Assembly (NCBI RefSeq): GCF_900107115.1
Contig: NZ_FNOS01000005.1
Location: 186,001-250,000, forward strand
Source of the DNA: Salimicrobium album
GTDB lineage: Bacteria; Bacillota; Bacilli; Bacillales; Halobacillaceae
Reading direction: 5' to 3'
DNA: 64,000 bases
The translations under genes and the position numbers were made by a program. The notes under the pieces were generated by a model. It was not told the origin of the DNA and made no database searches. It was given only the letters and a program-made list of their open reading frames with translations. Shown here in pieces: positions 59,040 through 64,000 of the stretch. Numbering within the stretch: the stretch's first letter is position 1; the number at the start of each line of letters is the position of its first letter.

Positions 59040-60140
59040 TTACACTTTTCTCGGAATCCATCCCGGAACACTCATGATGTTTGTCCACATCGGTTCGGGA
59101 ATCACCAGCTCTTCCTGCGCATCCATATCCATTTCCGTAACTATGTGGTCTTCCTGTCCTTTTTCCACTTTCACAGCCCAGTCCGGGTCGATAAGGAGCT
59201 CTCTTCCTAAAGCCAGCAGTGGTACAGTTTCGAGTGCTTTTTCCGCATCTTCTTTTGTTCTTATTTCTCCGACACCGACAAGAGGAAGGTCGTCCCCGAT
59301 CTGGTCTCTGATCTGCCGAATGACGGAGCTTCCATCATCTTCTTTCCGGATGGAAGACTGGTGGAAATCCCTCAGGGAAATATGAAGATAGTCCAGTCCT
59401 CTTTCGGTTAATTCGCTGACCAGTTTCATTGTGTCTTCAAGTGCAATACCGGGAGTATGCGGTTCTTCCGGGGAAAACCGGTATCCGGTGATGAAAGGGG
59501 TTCGGGCGTATTCCCGTACGGCCTGCTTCACCGCTTCCGTAACTTCTAACGGAAATGTCATACGCTGCCACACATCTCCGCCCCATTTATCGGTCCGGCG
59601 GTTGGAATGAGGGGAGAAGAACTGCTGAAGCAGATATGTATTCGCCCCGTGAAGTTCCACTCCGTCAAACCCGGCTTCAATTGCCCGTCTCGTAGCCTGT
59701 TTGAAGTCCTCGACTGTTTGTGAAACTTCTTCTTCAGACATCTCTCTCGGAGTTGCGGCCCCTTCACGTTCGGAGGGGACAGCACTGGCCGAGACCGGTG
59801 TTTCGTCCGGCAGGAGATGGGGCGGGCTCATTCGTCCTCCGTGATAGATTTGCAGGATGGCTTTTGCTCCTTCTTGATGGATGACTTCTGCCAGTCGTTT
59901 CAGGCCCGGAATGAGTTCGTCACGGTCTACCCCTATTTCTCCGTCGAAGCCTTTACCCTGCGTATTTACGTTTGCGCAGGCCGTAATGACGGTTCCGGTT
60001 CCACGTGATCTTCTTTTATAATAAGTCAATTCTTTTTCGGAGACCCGGCCATCTTCTTCCGAGAGAAAATTTGTCATGGGGGCCAGGATTAGCCGGTTTT
60101 TCAACGTTACGCCCGAAGGCAGTGTATATGAATCGAACAT
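59040..60140 (-). CDS. Old yellow enzyme family NADH-dependent flavin oxidoreductase (YqiG-like)
   Basis: 366 aa. FMN TIM barrel: LKNRLILAPMTNFLSEEDGR (about 10-29), LQIYHGGRMSPPHLLPD (about 98-114), substrate pair His-Asn in VELHGANTYLLQQFFSPHSN (about 168-187), DKWGGD and the FMN phosphate part LALGRELLIDPDWAVKV (about 319-335). The His-Asn pair separates it from the His-His enzyme at 9990; YqiG and NemA-like proteins have this pattern. Reduces activated C=C bonds or nitro groups with NAD(P)H. ATG with AAAGGAGGAAAC upstream. Monocistronic. Confidence 0.91.
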   Translation of the reverse strand: MFDSYTLPSGVTLKNRLILAPMTNFLSEEDGRVSEKELTYYKRRSRGTGTVITACANVNTQGKGFDGEIGVDRDELIPGLKRLAEVIHQEGAKAILQIYHGGRMSPPHLLPDETPVSASAVPSEREGAATPREMSEEEVSQTVEDFKQATRRAIEAGFDGVELHGANTYLLQQFFSPHSNRRTDKWGGDVWQRMTFPLEVTEAVKQAVREYARTPFITGYRFSPEEPHTPGIALEDTMKLVSELTERGLDYLHISLRDFHQSSIRKEDDGSSVIRQIRDQIGDDLPLVGVGEIRTKEDAEKALETVPLLALGRELLIDPDWAVKVEKGQEDHIVTEMDMDAQEELVIPEPMWTNIMSVPGWIPRKV

Positions 60141-60325
60141 TTATGTTTCCTCCTTTGCTTTTATGAGTTTAACATTCGGAGAAAGGCAAGGTCTTTTAAA
60201 TTGCTTTTATCATCCGTCATTAAACAGATATTTATTTCTGCTGAAGATCGTACGTGTTATTATTCCTGTACACTTCCGGAGAATGCCGGATGAAACCATG
60301 TATATTTGAAGGGAGCAGTGGCAAT

Positions 60326-60952
60326 ATGGAACCATTTATACGCAGCGATCAATACCACTTCCTGAAACAGCAGATCCGCCACATTGTTCAGACGAATGCA
60401 CTTGTTAATGACAGGGAAATGGTCCGGACGGTGCAGGGGCTCGCGATGGACAAGATGAAGGATGTTTTTTACGGTCTCACCGACCTGCAGAAAAGGCTGC
60501 TCGACGGGATGACTGAACTGAAAGACCGGACAGATGTGGAAATGTTCGAAGCACGTATCCTCCCACTGGTCCATCCCTTTGAAATGCCGGAGGAAGAGGA
60601 GGTCAGAAGTCTGTTTCCGCACCTTTCCCGGGTGAAAATGCCCGTGCTCGGTTCCGGCGTAGACCGGCGTGATCTGACTTACGTAAGCTGGTTTGACCCG
60701 GGGCTCGACAGAAAATTCATTGTAACGTACAGAGAGGGCGTCCTTACGGGTATGGAAGGGTCTTTCACTTACAGTGGACGGAAAAACATGTGTGTCATCT
60801 GTCGCGAACATGAGTATGTCGGGCTTTTTGTCACAGACGCTACGGCATACAAAAGAAAAGGGAATTACGTCTGCAAAGACAGCATTACGTGTAACCGGAA
60901 TATAACAGACCAAAAACATCTCCATAAATTTATGGACGACATAAAAAGATAG
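60326..60952 (+). CDS. FusB/FusC-family EF-G-binding protein
   Basis: 208 aa. The N-terminal helical bundle (about 1-85, FIRSDQYHFLKQQIRHIVQ) and a C-terminal zinc-binding domain with MCVICREH (C-x2-C, about 153) and YVCKDSITCNRNITDQ (C-x5-C, about 181) match staphylococcal FusB closely in layout. FusB binds EF-G and frees it from ribosomes stalled by fusidic acid. Chromosomal homologues in Bacillaceae suggest a housekeeping or intrinsic-resistance role. ATG at 60326 follows AAGGGAGCAG by about 10 bases. The terminator stem begins inside the last codons. Confidence 0.9.
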   Translation: MEPFIRSDQYHFLKQQIRHIVQTNALVNDREMVRTVQGLAMDKMKDVFYGLTDLQKRLLDGMTELKDRTDVEMFEARILPLVHPFEMPEEEEVRSLFPHLSRVKMPVLGSGVDRRDLTYVSWFDPGLDRKFIVTYREGVLTGMEGSFTYSGRKNMCVICREHEYVGLFVTDATAYKRKGNYVCKDSITCNRNITDQKHLHKFMDDIKR

Positions 60953-60980
60953 GATTCCCTGTCTTATTATGTCGTCTTTT
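60935..60980 (+). terminator. Terminator overlapping the FusB-type gene end
   Basis: Hairpin GACGACATAA...AGATAGG/CCT-GTCTT...TTATGTCGTC followed by TTTT. The left arm covers the last coding codons and the stop TAG. Confidence 0.8.
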
Positions 60981-60997
60981 CGTGAAATTTTTCTTTC

Positions 60998-61026
60998 TTG
61001 AATTTTCCGAATTTTTTATTTATACT
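60998..61026 (+). promoter_or_regulatory. Promoter of the acyl-CoA dehydrogenase operon
   Basis: -35 TTGAAT (60998-61003), 17-bp spacer, -10 TATACT (61021-61026). Confidence 0.82.
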
Positions 61027-61029
61027 TTA

Positions 61030-61049
61030 CATACCAACTGGTTAGTATG
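61030..61049. promoter_or_regulatory. Operator CATACcAAC-TG-GTTaGTATG
   Basis: A 20-bp dyad with 9-base arms and one mismatched pair, placed over the predicted transcription start. It has the form of a TetR-family operator; the TetR gene at 63077 in the same operon is the natural candidate. Confidence 0.78.
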
Positions 61050-61064
61050 CGAGGAGGAGAAATG

Positions 61065-62294
61065 ATGGACTTTTCATACAATGAAAAAACAAAAGAATAC
61101 CGGAAAGCCGTACGCTCATTTATGCAGGAATATATTTACCCGAACGAAAAAGTGTTTGCCGAACAGTTGAATGTCCAGACCGACCGATGGAGCGAGATTC
61201 CTCCGATCATCGAAGAACTGAAGAAGAAAGCCCGATCGCTCGGACTGTGGAACCTTTTTCTCCCGGATGAAGAGATCGGGGGAGGGCTCACCAATCTGGA
61301 ATATGCTCCTTTATGCGAAGAGATGGGGAAATCGATGCTGGCTCCGGAAATCTTCAATTGTAATGCACCGGACACAGGAAATATGGAATTGTTGTCTATG
61401 TATGGTTCCCGGGAACAAAAAAAGAAATGGCTGGAGCCTCTTCTTTCCGGAGAGACCCGTTCCTGTTTTGCGATGACCGAGCCGGATGTCGCTTCTTCGG
61501 ATGCGACGAATATCTCTTCCAGCATCGAGAAGAAGGATGACTCCTATATTATAAACGGCACGAAATGGTGGTCGACCGGAGCGATGGATCCGAGGTGTTC
61601 TTTCGCTATATTTATGGGCAAGACAGATACAGAAGCTCCCAGACACAAACAGCAGTCGATGATTATTGTGCCTATGGATGCAGAAGGAGTGTTAGTGAAG
61701 CGTCCGTTGAATGTGTTCGGCTATGATCATGCGCCGCACGGGCACGCGGAAATCGAGTTTACGAATGTGGAGGTGCCGAAAGAAAACCTGATTCTCGGTG
61801 AAGGACGCGGTTTTGAGATAGCCCAGGGAAGGCTCGGCCCGGGGAGGATCCACCATTGTATGAGACTGATCGGAGCTGCAGAAAGGGCGCTTGAAGATTT
61901 GTGCAGACGCGTACGTCACCGTGAAGCATTTCACCGCCCGCTGGCTGAACAGGGAGTAATCCGCGAATGGATCGCTGACTCCAGAACGGAACTTGAACAG
62001 GCAAGGTTACTGACTCTTCAGGCAGCCTGGCAGATGGACAAAATGGGAAATAAAGAAGCGAAAGCTGCGATAGCTATGATCAAAGTCACGGCCCCTTCGA
62101 TGGCGCTCAACGTTATTGACCGTGCGATCCAGGCTCACGGAGGCGCAGGGGTCAGCGACGATTTCACGCTGGCCATGAATTATGCGAATGCCCGGACGCT
62201 CAGGCTGGCAGACGGACCGGATGAAGTTCACAAAAGACAGATTGCAAAACTGGAACTCTCTAAATACGAGGAGGATGGATATGCACGTACTTGA
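61065..62294 (+). CDS. Acyl-CoA dehydrogenase (ACAD10/11-like)
   Basis: 409 aa, FAD-dependent acyl-CoA dehydrogenase. Visible: [20 protein letters not shown] (about 61-80), [16 protein letters not shown] (about 141-156, FAD/substrate), [15 protein letters not shown] (about 167), [14 protein letters not shown], and the C-terminal [20 protein letters not shown] (about 353-372). The pattern fits the ACAD10/11-type branch that acts on long or 4-hydroxyacyl-CoA rather than short-chain enzymes. ATG 61065 sits 7 bases after AGGAGG; ATG 61062 is also possible. First gene of the operator-controlled operon; it overlaps the SDR by 14 bases. Confidence 0.92.
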   Translation: MDFSYNEKTKEYRKAVRSFMQEYIYPNEKVFAEQLNVQTDRWSEIPPIIEELKKKARSLGLWNLFLPDEEIGGGLTNLEYAPLCEEMGKSMLAPEIFNCNAPDTGNMELLSMYGSREQKKKWLEPLLSGETRSCFAMTEPDVASSDATNISSSIEKKDDSYIINGTKWWSTGAMDPRCSFAIFMGKTDTEAPRHKQQSMIIVPMDAEGVLVKRPLNVFGYDHAPHGHAEIEFTNVEVPKENLILGEGRGFEIAQGRLGPGRIHHCMRLIGAAERALEDLCRRVRHREAFHRPLAEQGVIREWIADSRTELEQARLLTLQAAWQMDKMGNKEAKAAIAMIKVTAPSMALNVIDRAIQAHGGAGVSDDFTLAMNYANARTLRLADGPDEVHKRQIAKLELSKYEEDGYART

Positions 62295-63060
62295 TTATTT
62301 TAAGATGGAAGGGAAGACCGTTGTCATCACGGGAGGAGGAAGAGGTCTCGGAGCACAGCTCGCCGAAGGTATGGCTGAAGCGGGAGCTGATGTTGTGTTA
62401 TGTTCGAGAAAACTCGAAAATTGCGAAGAGAAAGCATCCGAACTGACAGAAAATTATGGAGTGAGGACGCTGGCACTCGAATGTGACGTAACCGACGAAG
62501 ACAGTGTGAGGGGCGTCATTGAGAAAGTGAAGGACGAATTCGGAACGCTTGATGTGTTAATCAATAATAGCGGGGCTACGTGGGGAGCACCCGTTCTTGA
62601 TATGCCTACGGAGGCTTTTCAGAAGGTGATGAATGTTAACGTTACCGGTACGTTTCTGATGAGCAGGGAAGCTGCCAAAGTTATGAAACAGCAGCAGTCG
62701 GGTAAAATTATAAACCTGTCCTCAGTGGCAGGATTCGGTGGGGCCGATTCGAGATTTATGGACACCATCGGCTATAATACGAGCAAGGGAGCAGTGAATA
62801 CGTTCACAAAAGATCTGGCTGTGAAACTTGCGGGAGACAATATCCAGGTGAATGCAATCGCTCCCGGGTTCTTCCCTACGAAAATGTCCGAGGGCCTTCT
62901 TTCGATGAATGGGGAATACATTCTGAATCAGACGCCGATGAAGCGTTTCGGGAAAGAAGGGGAATTAAAAGGCGCAGCGCTTTTTCTGGCATCCGGCGCC
63001 TCTGACTACGTGACGGGAGATATTCTCACAGTCGACGGGGGGATGCACGCAACTTGTTAA
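62281..63060 (+). CDS. SDR-family oxidoreductase
   Basis: 259 aa. Classical [22 protein letters not shown] (about 14-32), [17 protein letters not shown] (about 92-101), catalytic Ser in [10 protein letters not shown] (about 144) and Tyr-x3-Lys in [10 protein letters not shown] (about 165), and [13 protein letters not shown](P)-linked; its partners suggest oxidation of a hydroxyacyl-CoA or related alcohol. ATG 62281 is chosen because GAGGAGG lies 6 bases upstream in the acyl-CoA dehydrogenase frame; the open frame from 62182 only overlaps that gene. Confidence 0.92.
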   Translation: MHVLDYFKMEGKTVVITGGGRGLGAQLAEGMAEAGADVVLCSRKLENCEEKASELTENYGVRTLALECDVTDEDSVRGVIEKVKDEFGTLDVLINNSGATWGAPVLDMPTEAFQKVMNVNVTGTFLMSREAAKVMKQQQSGKIINLSSVAGFGGADSRFMDTIGYNTSKGAVNTFTKDLAVKLAGDNIQVNAIAPGFFPTKMSEGLLSMNGEYILNQTPMKRFGKEGELKGAALFLASGASDYVTGDILTVDGGMHATC

Positions 63061-63076
63061 AAAGGAGGAAGCAGGC

Positions 63077-63649
63077 GTGAAAGGAAAGATTACCGAAACA
63101 AGCATTTCACTTTTCGGCCAAAAAGGCTTCAAGGAAACTTCTATACAGGAAATCGTCGATCATCTCGGCCTTACGAAAGGCACATTCTACTATTATTTCA
63201 AAAACAAAGAAGAAGTTCTCGTTCAGATTCATGAACGATTCATTGATGATTTACTTGAAAAACAGGAAAAAATTATGAGAAGCAGCCTTCGCCCGGAGGA
63301 GAAACTGCGCGAGCTTGTGAGGATGATGATCGAAAATATCCGTGCAAGTGTAAACAGTGCCATGATTTTTTTCCGGGAAATGCGGCACTTAAGTGAAGGA
63401 AAATTGTTATACGTAAGGCAGAAGCGGGATTTATTTCAGCAGAATATCGAAAAGCTTGTGCAGGAAGGTATAGAAGAAGGAGCATTCCGCACTGATCTTC
63501 GGGCGGACATGATCTCCTATTTCATTCTCGGCATGGCGAACTGGAGCTATTTCTGGTATGAGCCGGAAGGAGAAGTGTCGGAAGAACATCTGGCGGATAT
63601 ATATACAGCTATTTTATTACAGGGTCTGGAATCGAAAGAGAAGGAGTGA
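63077..63649 (+). CDS. TetR-family regulator of the acyl-CoA operon
   Basis: 190 aa. N-terminal TetR HTH: ITETSISLFGQKGFKETSIQ (about 4-23) and HLGLTKGTFYYYFKNKEEVL (about 29-48). The C-terminal domain probably binds an acyl-CoA or a fatty acid, as in FadR/KstR-type regulators. GTG start with AAGGAGGAAGC upstream. It lies third in the operon and probably represses it through the 61030 operator, giving derepression by an acyl-CoA. The thioesterase starts five bases after its stop. Confidence 0.9.
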   Translation: MKGKITETSISLFGQKGFKETSIQEIVDHLGLTKGTFYYYFKNKEEVLVQIHERFIDDLLEKQEKIMRSSLRPEEKLRELVRMMIENIRASVNSAMIFFREMRHLSEGKLLYVRQKRDLFQQNIEKLVQEGIEEGAFRTDLRADMISYFILGMANWSYFWYEPEGEVSEEHLADIYTAILLQGLESKEKE

Positions 63650-63654
63650 GGGAC

Positions 63655-64000
63655 ATGCACGAACATGATATAAAAGTGAGATTTTCGGAAACGGATCAGC
63701 TGGGACACGTAAATAACAACAATTATTTCATATATATGGAGGAAGCAAGAATACATTTCTTCGACTATCTCGACCTGGTCGGGGATGGAGAATGGAAGTT
63801 CGTTGTAGCTTCCGTAAAGTGCGACTTCGTTAAACAGCTGTACTTCGGTCAGTCGATTACGATTAAAAGTTTTGTGACGAAAATAGGGAACTCCAGTTTC
63901 CATTTGAAGCAGAACATGTATGAGAAAGAAAGTGGAGAACTTGTAGCGGAAGGGGATTCTGTAGTAGTCCAGTACGATTTCAAGACGGAAGCAAGCGAGA
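63655..64000 (+). CDS. Hot-dog-fold acyl-CoA thioesterase (YbgC/FadM type), cut by window edge
   Basis: The first 115 codons are visible. VRFSETDQLGHVNNNNYFIY (about 8-27) contains the catalytic Asp of the 4-hydroxybenzoyl-CoA thioesterase-like branch (SETDQLGHVNN), followed by MEEARIHFFDYLDL and VASVKCDFVKQLYFGQSITI. It should hydrolyse acyl-CoA produced or accumulated in this operon. ATG with AAGGAG (inside the TetR stop region) upstream. The 3' end is outside the window. Confidence 0.9.
   Translation, partial: MHEHDIKVRFSETDQLGHVNNNNYFIYMEEARIHFFDYLDLVGDGEWKFVVASVKCDFVKQLYFGQSITIKSFVTKIGNSSFHLKQNMYEKESGELVAEGDSVVVQYDFKTEASE

Noticed and set aside
62182-62280. N-terminal extension of the SDR at 62281
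   Set aside because: The extra 33 residues are a frame shadow of the acyl-CoA dehydrogenase 3' end; ATG 62281 has the ribosome site.
1-64000. CRISPR arrays, insertion sequences, prophage or rRNA
   Set aside because: No regularly spaced direct repeats, transposase, integrase or rRNA-like stretches were seen by eye; the only excisionase-like protein stands alone.

Overview
The window looks like chromosomal DNA of a low-to-mid GC Firmicute of the Bacillaceae. The evidence is strong AGGAGG-type ribosome binding sites, frequent GTG and TTG starts, sigma-A promoters with 17-bp spacers, a SAM-I riboswitch, a T-box leader and compact hairpin-plus-U terminators. Many proteins have their closest relatives, as I remember them, in Bacillus and related genera (PutB/PutC/PutR, CypC, YhfP, FusB-type protein). 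Two BCCT transporters, an acidic protein style and a Bacillus-type PEP carboxylase suggest a salt- or alkali-tolerant lineage, but that is inference. I saw no phage, insertion sequence, CRISPR array or rRNA.

Layout. 1-8700: an SDR cut by the left edge, a UvrD-type helicase, a YdcZ-Crp-YdcZ operon, tRNA-Ala(GGC), a small WYL-like protein, membrane and RDD proteins, a divergent PAP2 protein, an AEC transporter and an alpha/beta hydrolase. 8890-13700: a probable five-gene operon of an AI-2E-type permease, an old-yellow-enzyme homologue and the 5-oxoprolinase genes pxpB-pxpC-pxpA. 13790-24240: NUDIX hydrolase, LysM polysaccharide deacetylase, DASS carboxylate symporter, two MFS transporters, CstA, a small protein ending in Cys-Cys paired with a GET3/ArsA-like ATPase, and a P1 peptidase. 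24500-28420: the proline degradation set putB-putC-putR. 28600-42930: glycosyltransferase, aldehyde dehydrogenase plus amidohydrolase, YhfP-type reductase, two BCCT transporters, peroxygenase P450, CHY zinc finger, CPA2 antiporter, CapA, an HTH protein and RidA. 42990-51150: NDH-2-like oxidoreductase, glutamate dehydrogenase, C45-type hydrolase, PEP carboxylase, DinB protein and a SAM-riboswitch-controlled msrA. 51270-54650: a visibly AT-richer tetR-ABC export operon. 54730-61000: EutH with an SRPBCC protein, T-box-controlled argS, a thioredoxin, a second flavin oxidoreductase and a FusB-type protein. 61000-64000: an acyl-CoA dehydrogenase/SDR/TetR/thioesterase operon that runs off the right edge.

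Theme. Much of the window deals with carbon and nitrogen scavenging: 5-oxoproline and proline to glutamate, glutamate to 2-oxoglutarate by glutamate dehydrogenase, peptides through CstA, dicarboxylates, and anaplerosis by PEP carboxylase. Osmolyte or amino acid transport, a fatty-acid peroxygenase, an acyl-CoA catabolic operon and antibiotic-protection genes (FusB-type protein, ABC exporter) accompany it.

The points most worth a second look are: (1) the tetR gene at 51353, which has no normal start codon and appears to start at ATT under two 17-bp operators; (2) the pair at 22026-23247, where a protein whose only cysteines are a terminal Cys-Cys sits beside a completely cysteine-free GET3/ArsA-like ATPase; (3) a SAM riboswitch placed in front of msrA; (4) a second BCCT transporter lacking most of the usual tryptophan signature.
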